Positions 22,384 to 33,441 of a DNA stretch of 64,000 nt are shown piece by piece; position 1 is the stretch's first letter, and each line of letters opens with the position of its first letter. The notes under the pieces were generated by a model that was given only the letters and a program-made list of their open reading frames with translations, was not told the origin of the DNA and did no database searches. The position numbers and the translations under genes are program-made. Origin of the DNA: Adineta vaga. Its lineage: Eukaryota > Rotifera. The stretch spans positions 13,268,001 through 13,332,000 of the forward strand of contig CP075493.1 of the NCBI GenBank assembly GCA_021613535.1, given 5' to 3'.

Positions 22384-24917
22384 TCAAAAATATCCAAAAA
22401 TTTGTGCCTCGGAATATTGAACGCCACTACCATTCCCTCGTTGTGCTGTAATAAGAAGTCGATAACTCGTATAAGCAATTGTATTTGGAAATGTTTGTGG
22501 AGAACAAAAAACTTGTCTTCCGGGATCAATTGTTGAACTAATACCTGTTGGACCATTGTAAATCAATGTCCAACTCGAACCATTACTAAGAGCACTACCC
22601 GTAGCATTTGTACCTTCGAGTGTAATAGATATTGGATCACGAATTGGATAATCATTTGCAGTTGCAAAAAGAATTGTAGTAGCAACAGAAGAACTATTAA
22701 TACTCGGTGTGATATAGAAACCTGTGCTTACTCCAGGTTGATCATAGGTGCTATTAGGAGGAGTCGAAGTACCTCGATATCCAAAATTTAAATATTTCGT
22801 TGATGTCGAATTATCAATTGCTTTCGAAGCGTCTTCGCTTGAGAGACTGTTTCCATATCCACCGGTAGATAAACCTGCTGTTGTATTGTATATACCAACA
22901 ATAAAATCACCTGCTCGTGTTATTGCTACTAATGGTCGAGCTGTAGTTGTCGTTGTTGTCGACGTAGTTACTAAAAATTAATAAATCAAAAAGGAATTTT
23001 ATCACATTAACAAATTTAGCACGGTTCAACTTTCTTGAGGGGGAGTGTGTCAGTAGAGATGAACAGGACCCGTGTTTTTTAGTCTTGACTGAGGTCGCAG
23101 TCAGAAAATATTTTAGTCACAGGGTCACGACCATCATGTCTATCTCTAGGTATCAGACAAGATGGATCCTAACATTCAAACTCACACTGGCATCCTCTAG
23201 TCAACAATCAATAAGTTGTTTAAAGAGAAAACTCGCTAAGTATATACTCGAAGAAAAAGACAGATCTATTCGGAATATACGAAGAATCTGTTCTCGTTAT
23301 TAGGAGAAAAATTGACAACAGCGATCAAGAAAAGTCACTCATTCAGCTACAAAGTAAAAAATGTTTTATCTCTGATTGTGGAAAAATTTGTTGTGTTGAT
23401 TGTTTTAATGAGAAACATCGCACTATGTATTAAATGATTAAATAATATTAGAAGAAGAATTCTCTACCAATAGGCTACGTTCTTTAGTATTCAAAGAATC
23501 ACATTTATGTTTCGTCACCTTTGAATTATTTCTCATTCTTATTATAGACAGATGAAGAGTCATTCGAGTGTTAGCGAATCATCTTATAGTTTGATTAGAG
23601 TCAGATTGAATTAGTGTTACGTAGGAGTAAAATGCTTGAGTACAACCACAAAGACATGATCAGATGAAAGATTAATTGTATTAATGCTATGACCATCGTA
23701 CGTAATGAATCTATGAATGTTCTTATCTCTTTTTCTTCTCTCTCTTCTCTCTCTTGTGTGCGTATATGAATCACGTGTTTTCTGTTATAAGACAGAATTG
23801 GAAAAATTTAGCGGTGTGGTTAACATCTCTCTTTATACTGAGGATAGTGATAACGCTACTCTTCCAGTTTCGCTTTATGATCACAAATAAAATGAAGACT
23901 ACAGCCAGTAACAAAAATTCTATCCATATTATAAAATAACTAATATTCTCATTGAAAATTTATGACAGATTCAAAACAAATAGTGTGAAACCTTTACTCA
24001 TGAAAAACAAAAATATGGGTTCCATCGTACCGAATGTTTTAATTATAAATAAGACGAAAGATACAATTTCTAAATTTTGTTCAGATTATGAAGAATCTGT
24101 AGAAAAATAAATATAGATATATAAATTACCTGTAGTATTGATGATTGTTTTCTTTGGAAATAAAAATCCTAAAAGAATTGATGCGAGTGCAACTAACAAA
24201 ATAGCTAAAGTAAGTAAAGAAAGAAATAGACAAAGAGGTGAACAAGGACAGCATCCATAAGCAGCACATAATCTAATAAAATATCTCTGTTTAATCAACA
24301 GAAAAAATATGCAAAAGAATATTTACCGTTTTTGACGTTGTTTTTTTCTTTTCTCATAGTGTTGATCATCAAAATTTGATCGATTAGAGGGTTTTTTCTA
24401 TTTTTAACAAAATAACAAAATATAAAATAACTCACATGTCTTACATTGGTCTTATTTTCAAAATTAGAACAAAAATTAAGTATATCGGTATCGATGAAAG
24501 TTGATGTCTTATGAGACCTATTTGATTTTGTTCGTTTATGATTCCGATAATAATCAGTTAATTTACCATCATATGACTAAAATTATCAAAGAAAAATAAA
24601 ATCATTATTCATTAATATTTACTAATGTGAATGATTGATTATGACTATTAAGATCAAAATTAGATGGACTTTGATTTGATTGTTTTATTGAATATTGTTT
24701 ATTCGATAAATTTGGCTCATTGATTGTATTTTGAAGATATTCATTAGATGATTTGGTAATTTTCGTATTTTTTCGCTTATGGTGAATGGGTTTAGAACGA
24801 ATATTATTTGATAAACTCTGATGATTCTATAAAGAGTATTTTGCTTAATAAAAATAAGATTTTCCATGAGAAAAATATTACTGGTTTAATTAATGATGAA
24901 TGAGAGATTTTTGACAT
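22384..24917 (-). CDS. Type II membrane protein with Thr-rich stalk and secreted-like C-terminal domain
   Basis: Six exons in phase: 24917-24882, 24826-24623, 24576-24436, 24397-24327, 24272-24130 and 22970-22384, about 393 residues. The cytoplasmic N-terminus is Asn/Ser/Lys-rich. A CGCCPCSPLC-like Cys cluster (possible palmitoylation) precedes the TM (residues about 162-187, LFLSLLTLAILLVALASILL). Outside lie a TTSTTTTTTA stalk and a 180-residue domain with N-glycosylation sites. That domain ends SYRLLITAQRGNGSGVQYSEAQIFGY, which is reminiscent of discoidin-like or galactose-binding beta-sandwiches. The last intron is 1.16 kb, against about 50-60 bp for the others, and contains a transposase-like remnant. 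The split codon G|TA across this long intron keeps the frame, which supports one gene. The function is unknown; it may be surface recognition. Confidence 0.65.
23085..23432 (+). pseudogene. Transposase-like remnant inside a long intron
   Basis: Near the end, a frame reads KKCFISDCGKICCVDCFNEKH, a Cys/His cluster like the C-terminal zinc ribbon of piggyBac-type transposases. It is preceded by a basic open stretch at 23085-23303 in another frame. No full transposase domain remains. It lies in the oversized intron of the minus-strand gene, which suggests an intronic insertion. Confidence 0.4.
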
Positions 24918-27020
24918 TTTTTATTCGAAAAATTTCAATGATTGCCGTTGATTATTGTTTATTGGAAATTATGTTTAGACTTGTAACGATAAGATTCGAG
25001 AATAAAATGAAGTTTGAAACATCTTGTTGAATTATTCTTTTTATTTGTTTATCGACAGAAATTCAATTAATGATGTTCTTTTACATGAAAGTTTCAATAC
25101 AATTGATTGAGTACATTTTTAATAAGAATATAAAAAAGGTTTCGCAAACATAATCAGCACAATACATCAAATGAATAAATTGTTAACATTTTTTCAATCG
25201 ATAATAACCGGTGTCTCAGAATAAAGATGACAGGCAAAATTCTTTTAGGATTTCGATAGAACTTCATCTGTTTCAGCAAAATTACGTACTTTCATATCAC
25301 CCCAAAGTGTTTTAGAAGAAAGTGTTCTCACAAAATAAAAATAGCATATTCAAATTCAGTGTGATCAATTAGCCTCGTCTTCGTCGAGATCTCGAATGGG
25401 TACGTCTGGCGATAAGGAAAAAATATGTAAATAATTATCAATGCAACAATACATTGATAGAACGGAAAAAAAAGACTTCTCTTCGCACACAGAATTCGAA
25501 TTCGTCGTGTCATATATGCAATTCATTCTCTTTCCTTTTCTCTCTATTATCATTCATAAAACTCATTAAATAGTTCAATTTTATCTAGATATTCAAAAAA
25601 TAATATCATCTAAATTTGTTAATTTTTAACGAGAAAATTCTCCTTTTTTTTCTTATGTTCTTATGATAATTTTCAAGTGATTTCAATTGATAATCGTCAT
25701 GTTTATTTGTAACTGACTTCGTGATCTTTTCTGTTCTAAAATATCGATCAATAACTTAACTATCAATAGCTGTTAGATATTTTATTCGTTTATCATCAAC
25801 ATTCAGATCTGTTCAACATTCGTGTTCGTTTTTTTTCGCGCTCTATGTGTGAAAAAGAAGTAGACGAGAAACAAGCTAGACACGTCTTCTTTGAAGAAAA
25901 CAATCAAAATCTTCCATTGATCGTATGAAGTGAAAAATCAATCATTTCTTAATGCCAAAATTTATAAGTATAATCGTAAAGCGTATTTACAAATTGTTGA
26001 AAAAGTCCGAATCTCTTCTTCCTATAAAACCTACCATTTTCAAAAATAATTTATCAATAGAAATAAATTCTTTTAATTTGAATGTTTCGAAAGATTTCCG
26101 TTTCAACTCGACTGACTCTCAAAGTCAATTGGATCATCAAAAATTAAATCGAGATACATCTTGAGGACGTGGATGAGAGTGAGTGTATATCTTCTTCGCT
26201 CACATCCACACCCTCATCCATCATATGAGATGATTTTAATTCATGTGTTTAAGAATAGATCTTTATCTTATATACATTTGATGCTCAATCAATATATAAT
26301 CTTCTGATTTAATAATATTTTCTTTTAATTCACAGATTGAAAATCAATAGAAAATGTATGATATTCATGAAGATTTATGTATCGTTATACAAAACGGTTA
26401 AATATCGTTGTAACAATACTTTAAAATCACAGACTGCCATTTTCTCAAATAGGAAATTAAATGCAAAAACGAAATGACGTTCGTGTTTTGAACGCGTTTG
26501 ATCGCATTCGAACTGCATTTCAATTTCACATGGGTTCTTCCACTACGAATATCAGCGCTTCGAGATTCATCTTTTGTAACTTTGTAATCATTAGATTTAA
26601 TATTTATGACATAAAAAAAACTTAACTCAAAATTATCTACAACGATTGCATGGATATATCTTATGTATGTTAATAATATGTAACTTTTCAATTAGAAAGT
26701 TGACATATCGTGATGCATGTATTTCTGATAAGAAGATCAAAACACGAAATAATCTCAGTTTACATCAGATATCATCTTCATTATTCTTATTGTCATTCGT
26801 AGTAGCATTAAAGACGAAAAAATTGAACAAAAAAAATTTTTGAACATGAAAAGGATATTGACATAATTCAGGTGAAAAAATATCTCTCAATATTTTGTTT
26901 TTAATAACAGGGATAACACTGATAAGGTTCAGCAAATATCAGTGTGGAAATAAAATAGAAAAAACCAATAAACATTAATCAACTGATTTATCAATAAGCT
27001 AAGCATCGATTACTACGTTG
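24918..27020. other. Gene-poor spacer with transposon end and short motif pair
   Basis: About 2.1 kb. An open frame at 25952-26164 (70 codons, basic) lacks any recognisable domain and is not called. GGATGAGAGTGAG and CACACCCTCATCC words near 26170 and 26210 face each other. A solo transposon end lies at about 26490. Confidence 0.5.
26485..26545. mobile_element. Solo terminus of the Tnp2-like element
   Basis: GAACGCGTTTGATCGC followed by CTGCATTTCAATTTCACATGGG closely matches the right end of the element at about 4040-4076 (GCGTTT..CTGCGTTTCAGTGTTACATGGG). No transposase or second end is adjacent, so this is a fragment or deletion derivative. Confidence 0.55.
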
Positions 27021-27370
27021 TTATGTTAAGACATTCCGAAGTGCAAATAGCGCTCGATCCAATGAAGCTAATATTAGATAGTAATACATTTTGCAATCAA
27101 TCGTTTTGTTAATTGTTGAATTGTACGAAAAAAAGCTGTTAACAGTGACGTAAATAAAATGGTTTACAAATAGAGTATATTGATAATACTGAATGTAATG
27201 AAATAAACAGAACTTGGATTTTTTCTCATTGTTTTTTGAGTAAATATAATACAATTTATCGCGCCACCAAGTGTACCTGCGAATAATAGAATGGGCTCGA
27301 TTGCATCACATAAATAGTTTACAATTTTCATGCAATAACTCATGATTTCAGCTGCTGCAAATGATGACAT
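27021..27370 (-). pseudogene. Rhodopsin-like 7TM receptor fragment
   Basis: The reading begins MSSFAAAEIMSYC and contains TM1 (IEPILLFAGTLGGAINCIIF), the RKNPSSVYF intracellular loop and TM2 (ITFSIINILYL). It then shifts frame into FVNHFIYVTVN...CKMYYYLILASLDRALFA, a TM3-like segment ending in a DRA variant of DRY. It stops at 27021, so TM4-7 are missing. The order and loop motifs match the large bdelloid family of class A receptors. One frameshift (near 27205) and the truncation make it a dead copy. Confidence 0.7.
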
Positions 27371-28096
27371 ATCAACGACTCGAAAAATTATATTTGAATA
27401 AAATTATAATATCCCATGCAATGAATTTATCTTTTCTCTCTCTCTCTCTCTTTTATATTTATATTACAACCAATCAGCAATTAAATCAATTCTATTATCG
27501 GTGTATAGCTTTGCTAAATTCATCTAAATGACATAATAAATTCGCATTGGTACACATATAAATTAATAGTTATCTATCTTAAAATCGAAAGAAAAGCTCT
27601 TAAACTTTATTCTTCTTCTAATATTTGAATACAAAAAGCTTATGAAAACGAAAAGAATTTTTATTCTTTTTTCCAAAGAAAGGAGTGTACGATAAGATAA
27701 TTTATTTACTCAATAACCTCTTTCTCTTGGATTTTATTTCATTAAGACCATAAAAAGTTCTTTGTAATAAACTAAATTTACAATTTTCTAGATCATTTCT
27801 CAAAGATATCTAGATGCGCATGTTGTTGAAATAAAATTTCCGTAGATACGCAAATCTATCTTATTTGCTCTGAACTTTTTCCAATTTACTAGTATAAAAA
27901 ACCTCTCATTATGCACGTAGAAATGTTTTAAAATAAATGTGTTGCAAAGGTATGAAGTATTCTTTTAAAAAAAAGTTTTTTATCGAGTTGTAAAGAATTG
28001 ACGTCAGATGGAAATACTTTATTCCAAGCAAAAAAAGGAAAGAAAAGAGACCGAGAAAGTTTTGAAGATCTTGAATAAATATAATAGTTAAAATGT
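27371..28096. other. Intergenic, CT microsatellite
   Basis: No gene seen. A CT run lies near 27430-27450. Confidence 0.5.
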
Positions 28097-28528
28097 TCAA
28101 TTCTTCATCGGCAGAACAATGGATGATAATAAATCAGCAGCATGTTTCAATTCTTCTCTTTTGAATGTGAGAAATTCAAAACCAAATGCACCTTTAACTT
28201 CAAGCGATTTTGGTCGATCACCACAACACTCTTTGCAGAGGAGTAAAGGCCATGTACAAGTCAAAATCATAAATGTAACAGTTAGACAGGAATTCATTGT
28301 TTGACCATTTGATTCTTTCATTAATTCACTATCACGCATAAAGATAGCTGTATCAATATGAGGACCTTCGCCACAACAACATGCACTTGGTTGTTGATTT
28401 CGAGCAATCACTCGTTTATCCGTAAATATAATAGTCGATTTTGGTCCACAACAGGAAGAACATCCTTCATTACATTGATATGCTCGAATAAAACGTTCGT
28501 TATCAAGTGTAGAGAATGTATTTCTCAA
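28097..28528 (-). CDS. Cys-rich protein with PH/GRAM-like motif, 5' end unresolved
   Basis: An open frame of about 143 codons that ends with LSSIVLPMKN. It contains CNEGCSSCCGPKSTIIFTDKRVIARN, a CC-rich block followed by the I-x-T-D-x-R-[VI] strand seen in PH- and GRAM-like domains. A second CCCGEGPH cluster, a hydrophobic segment (LTVTFMILTCTWPLLLC, probably membrane-associated) and a KECC motif follow. The first in-frame codon at 28528 is TTG preceded by an AG, so a 5' exon with the true ATG is likely. A donor-like AAAT|GTAAGT lies about 90 bp upstream, but I could not connect it in frame. The specific family is not recognised. Confidence 0.55.
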   Translation of the reverse strand: MRNTFSTLDNERFIRAYQCNEGCSSCCGPKSTIIFTDKRVIARNQQPSACCCGEGPHIDTAIFMRDSELMKESNGQTMNSCLTVTFMILTCTWPLLLCKECCGDRPKSLEVKGAFGFEFLTFKREELKHAADLLSSIVLPMKN

Positions 28529-28827
28529 AATTTATTGTATCGACCGGTTGTACTGTCACTGGCCTAATTGATTCTTATATTTATAAAATGAATAACTTCC
28601 GATTTTACTTACATTTTCTGAATAAATAGTTATGTTAGGGGAAAAAAAACAAAAGAAATTGAATAAAAAATTGAGTTTTCTTTGTCGCCGTTTCCTACTC
28701 AGCCAAAAATGAAGTGACTGAATAGACAATTGAATACTTCTAAATATATTAGAAAAAACTCTTTCTCTCTTTCCTTTCTGAGAGAAAAATTTCAAATTCT
28801 GAATTTTCTGTTAACCTATCCCTTTAT

Positions 28828-29684
28828 CGTGTGTTCTGTTTTGTGGACATTTTTCCTTAATTGGTGAAAAAAAGTTTCCGCAAAGTAGAAACGGGGGGAG
28901 AAAAACTAAATTGTCCGCATAAGAGAAAGTGTCTGCAATGTGGAATCAAAGGAGAGAGATAGAGAAACAACATGATAACATTATAAAGCAAAAGAAAGTT
29001 TATTTTACCAAAAATTAAGAAAATTTTTTTATAACAGATAATTGGGTGACTAATTGTCCTTTGATTCATAATCAAGATCGTCTTTTTCATTAGCATCAAA
29101 CACCTGGATATATGGATAAGGTTCTTTATCGATTCTTTGTTTGATAGATTGAATACATTCATATACATTGAAAGACATTTTTGGTGGATGTTGATAATCA
29201 TGGGTTCCGTCTGGGTTAATATATTTCATCTTGATAATAGAAGATTTCTGTGTTTTGATCGAAGCTTTGCATAATTTCTTTGTACAAGCCCACATTTTGC
29301 TCCCATCCATGCTTTTTCGTTTCAATCCAAAATGATAATCTTTGAAAATAATGCCTTCCTTTTCACGTTGCGTGGTAATCACAAAAAAGTTATCCGAATT
29401 CATGCTTGATGTTAATTATTATTCGATATGCTTTCTTGTCTGTGGCTTTAAATAGATGCAAGGGTGGTGTTTCTCCTTTGTTATGGTTACCCTGGTTACA
29501 TATCATGCGATATGTTCACTTTATTCGATAATGTAATCATCATTGTTTCTCTATCGCTTTCCCTGGATTCCATATTGCGGACACTTACTCTTATGCGGCC
29601 ATTTTAGTTTCTCTCTCCCCGTTTCTACTTTGTGGTCATTTTCTGTTAATTGGTAAAAAAAATGTCCGCAAAGTAGAATTAGCC
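28828..29684. mobile_element. Inverted-repeat (Mutator-like?) element carrying a FLYWCH gene
   Basis: The ends are long imperfect inverted repeats of about 120 bp. The left end reads TTCTGTTTTGTGGACATTTT, then GCAAAGTAGAAACGGGG and GTCCGCATAAGAGAAAGTGTC. The reverse complement of the right end reads TTCTACTTTGCGGACATTTT and the same two blocks in the same order. Each end also folds on itself (TTCTACTTTGCGG with CCACAAAGTAGAA). An 8-bp CCCTTTAT flanks both boundaries (28820-28827 and 29685-29692), consistent with a target duplication. Long TIRs and a FLYWCH gene inside suggest a Mutator-like element without its transposase. The terminal six bases of the two ends do not match. Confidence 0.65.
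29050..29403 (-). CDS. FLYWCH-type zinc-finger protein
   Basis: A single exon of 117 residues with an ATG start. It fits the FLYWCH layout: an N-terminal F-F-V-I strand, IIFKDYHFGLKRK, then MWACTKKLCKASIKT (the W-x-C...C-x-A core) and a closing HDYQH that supplies the two His ligands. FLYWCH fingers bind DNA and commonly accompany MULE transposases; this ORF has the finger and an acidic tail only. It sits inside an inverted-repeat element on the minus strand, so it may be an accessory or captured gene of that element, or a DNA-binding regulator of it. It appears intact. Confidence 0.75.
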   Translation of the reverse strand: MNSDNFFVITTQREKEGIIFKDYHFGLKRKSMDGSKMWACTKKLCKASIKTQKSSIIKMKYINPDGTHDYQHPPKMSFNVYECIQSIKQRIDKEPYPYIQVFDANEKDDLDYESKDN

Positions 29685-29692
29685 CCCTTTAT

Positions 29693-30547
29693 ACGAATGA
29701 GTTGATTGTGCTGATTAATTCTTCGAATTGTACATGACTATTAATTAGTGCGTTCATTAATTTCCCAGTAATTAATACACATAAACCTGCCTTCACAGTT
29801 TCTCTTTTTCTCTTTTTTTTTTGCAAAAATTTAAACATCACCATATATAAGTCTTAACAAATGCGAAGTAATAATACCAACAAGAAAATTTAAAATACAA
29901 TCAAAGAAAAGAAGAAAGAAAAAAAGAGAAGAAGTGGAATGCCAGACATAGACCATATAGAAAATGAACTGGGTAAAAAAATAATCATGAAGTTTATAAC
30001 TATCGATAATAGTTAATTTTAAGTACTATGATACAGTGATGATTTGTTTTCTGAAAGTATATAAAAAATCAACATTTGGCTCTCTTTCTGATATTCAATA
30101 TCATCTGCCATGAAAACTTGTTAAATTATACTACATATTATTACTTTCCAAGTTTTATTTCATTGCGATGTTTTCACCATAATATTTCATCTGTATTGTT
30201 TCTTAATACGAACGGTTGAAATTTCAATTATTTCTTATACATGTATATGCCTTTCTAGAGTTACATGCATTGAATTATGACGTATTTCAATGACATTTCA
30301 ATGAAAAATCATTCCCATCTCCTATCTTCGTTTTAAGAACGATCTTTTTCTCATTAAATTTGATATTTTAGTATTAAATGTTTCTTTTTATTCTCTGTGA
30401 TGAAAATGCTATTGTTTTGTTGGAAGATGAAAAGTGATATGGGAAAAATAGATAACCTTTTTTCAGTTTTAAATATATTGTACCCTCAGAAAAGCTTTTT
30501 AATTCATACTACGAGTGAATCTAATAGAAAAAAGGCAGTATATTATA
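29693..30547. other. Intergenic, nothing recognised
   Basis: AT-rich sequence with no gene supported; a purine-rich stretch lies at 29890-29940. Confidence 0.5.
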
Positions 30548-31333
30548 ATGGATCATCTTCGTTTACGTTCAATTCTTTTGAATCTTCAAGATCGTCTTAG
30601 TAAATGATGATCGACAACGTCTTCATTTTTATCTTGGTCCTGATGTTCCACGACGAATTCGAGATGATTCAACACTTGTTGGTACTCTCAAACTAATGGA
30701 ATCTCTTTTTGATCAGAATATAATTAACGATAAAGATTTCAATTATCTTATCAATGCATTTGAAGACATTCATTGTTCTGATGCTGCGCAACTATTGATA
30801 GGTATAGGCCTACTATTTTTTGTGTGGGACATTATTTTCCTATTGTTATATGTAGAACATCGGAATCGAAATCGTGCAAATGATGTAAATCAATCGATAC
30901 AAAGCTTGTCAGAAATCATGCCACCTATTGTAAATCAAATTCTTGAAGATCAAGTTGACGACGATGATGAAAATAAAAGCACTTTCGATTCTTGTAAGTA
31001 ATTTCTGGTCTTTAGCGATCGAATATGTTACTTCAATCAAACTTTCATTTAGTTTTACGTCGAAACTCGAATACCTATGATGAAAATGAGATAATAGTTA
31101 ACAACAATGATACAGATATAAAAAAAGAAGCTTCTAGAAACGTATCATCATCAAAGGTGAAAAGAAAGAAGCGGTTGAAGAAAGGTCTATCACTACTTGG
31201 TTTATTATTTTTTATTACAAGTATCGGATTGATAATTCTCTATATCTCGCAAAAAAAAACAATTAAAATCTCGAATGAAAGTATGTTAAACAGTCTTTTT
31301 GAAAATAGATTTTACTATGAACTCAATATTTAA
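30548..31333 (+). pseudogene. Death-effector-domain-like membrane protein with a 1-nt frameshift
   Basis: Translation from the ATG at 30548 gives MDHLRLRSILLNLQDRLSK, then a TGA. A +1 shift at about 30602 restores NDDRQRLHFYLGPDVPRRIRDD and the rest of a DED-like helical bundle ending EDIHCSDAAQLL. A TM (GIGLLFFVWDIIFLLLYV), an acidic stretch, an intron (30994-31053, T|TT split codon), a basic stretch and a second TM (LSLLGLLFFITSIGLIILYI) follow. DEDs mediate homotypic assembly in apoptosis and inflammation; bdelloids have many DED-TM proteins. The shift lies in an AAATGATGA stretch. Whether it is a real lesion, a polymorphism or an assembly error cannot be decided here. Otherwise the gene is intact. 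Confidence 0.6.
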
Positions 31334-32337
31334 ATGTAACAGTTAATCAGAAAATGAACAATTTAAGGATGTGAGTTCATACGATCTATTGACTTTTATT
31401 GAAGGAAGTATGATTGTTCTCTTTTAAAATCTATCTATATTATTCGAATCTAGTATACTCTGCACATTTCAGCAATTAAAAATACTTTCACTTTGAGATA
31501 CTATGATGCCAAATAAATAGCATCATTTTTTTAAGAATAGAAGGGACTCTTGAAAATTTTCCATGTCGAAATAAAGATTATCCTTACGACTGAAATCATT
31601 GGTGTCTCACAAAGCCTGGCAAGAATTTTTATAAGTGCTGATGTTTTGAGCATATAGAACAACTTGTCAAGAGTAAATACAGGTACTTGAGAATATTGTC
31701 ATATACAAGTAATACCACATAGGATCAGAAATCTTCTTTTACTCTCATCGACTTTGACCTATCAATGGTGAAATATTTCATTGTTATACAATTATAACGA
31801 CTGTTCATCAAAAATGGAAGTGGAGAAAGGAATAACTACTTTTTTTTCTAAATATCACTATTATGAATAGTGTAACCCTGTCTAACGTAAGTCGTAAATA
31901 TAAATATTCAACAACCTAATATAATAGCTATACGTAATTCGTTGAAATCGTAATCGTTTTTACATGTTGGCCAATTGATAAGTTAGAAAGCACTACAATA
32001 TATATATAACTCAAGGACGTTCTCACGATCATTCAATGTATCATAGTTGTAGTTCAAAACTTTGCTTAGTTGATTATTTCCCATACTTCATGCGTCTTTC
32101 GAGGGTATATGTGAACCTACTTCTCTGTATATATGTATATCGATTCCTATAATCACAGTAGCACCATTCTCACCAATCTAAACATTGATCTTAACAGTCT
32201 GCATATCTAAAAAGAAGTCGAAAGAATAGACGCTGGAGTTAATCAATGAGTCTCTAAACATAGGTAAATAACAGTAAATTCATGAAACTTCTCTAATCAC
32301 TTCATACAATTTAGGTTCATCATTTTCCAGCCCGCAA
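31334..32337. other. Intergenic, nothing recognised
   Basis: No gene supported. A T-rich acceptor-like TTTAG just before 32314 implies that the next gene had a 5' exon in this stretch; it was not identified. Confidence 0.45.
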
Positions 32338-33441
32338 ATGATTTCAGTAGCGACTCAAGACCTCAACAACTCTAACAGCAAAACAACTAACTCTTCTCCT
32401 ACCATTCAGATCACCTTTAATATAGATACCGTTTACATCAAATTTCCTCACTCAATACAACCTAACAACTATAATGGAACGCGGGAAACTCAACAAAACT
32501 GGTCACATTCGAATTATACTGATTTATCTAGAAATTTATTTAGCATTGCTGTGCTCTATGCCAAGATAGAAGAGCGCTCAAGAACTTTGGAAAACTATAC
32601 TTATATTGCGCAAAGAATTGAAAACGATTCTTTTCATGCAGACCAAACGGACAAAGTCGCCAGTTACAACAAAATTGCCGCACAATGTTTCAAAACCGGA
32701 AACTATTCCAGAGCCCTCGAATACTACAACAAGATTCAGCAAATATTACAGAATTCTTCTTCAGTTCATCCAAACTTAGCTGCTACATATATCAACATCG
32801 GTCTAGTGTATTCCCAAACGGAAGAGTACACGAAAGCTGTCACAATGTATGAGAAGGTACTAGAAATTCAAAACAGATCACTTCCGACCAATCACTCAGA
32901 TCTAGCCAGAAGTTACAATAGAATCGGTGCGACATATTACAAGATGTAGGAATTCTCCAAAGCTCTTGAGAACTATCACAAGGCTTTAACAATTCAATTA
33001 ATACCTATTGCTGCAACACAATCAGATTTACCCACGACTTACAATAACATTGGTTTAGTGTATTATAAGATGGAAGATCATTTGAGAGCTCTCGAAAACT
33101 ATAACAAGGCCCTGGAAATCCAACTGAAATCTCTTCCTTCCGATCATCATGACTTATCTGTAACTCACAACAACATCGGCATAGTATATTCCAAAACGAA
33201 CGAACCCTCAAAAGCTCTCGAAAACTATAACAAAGCTCTGGAAATTCAACAAAATTCTTTACCTTTAGACCATCCTGACTTATTTGTGACTTACAACAAT
33301 ATTGGTGCAATTTATTCCAGTATTGGAGAGTATACAAGAGCTCTTGAATATTTTAGCAAAGCGCTAGAAATCAAAAAGAAGAATTCACAGAAAACGGACG
33401 CTACTGTAACAGGTGATTTGAAGGATATGGTTCTGAGGTGA
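32338..33441 (+). pseudogene. TPR (kinesin-light-chain-like) protein with internal stop
   Basis: The frame encodes an Asn/Thr-rich N-terminus followed by about seven 42-residue TPR units of the type ALENYNKALEIQ...LP-x-[DN]HPDL-x(2)-TYNNIG-x-[VI]Y. This is the kinesin-light-chain/NPHP3-like subclass common in bdelloids, often fused to an ADP-ribosyltransferase domain that is absent here. An in-frame TAG at 32947 interrupts unit 4 (GATYYKM-stop-EFSKALENY), and the frame continues unchanged to 33441. A single-base nonsense mutation is the simplest view; readthrough is possible but unsupported. The upstream sequence before 32338 stays open to an acceptor, so a lost or missed 5' exon is likely. 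Confidence 0.75.

Noticed and set aside
25952-26164. 70-codon basic open frame
   Set aside because: AT-rich Lys/Ile/Asn composition typical of chance frames; no domain, no promoter or splice signals.
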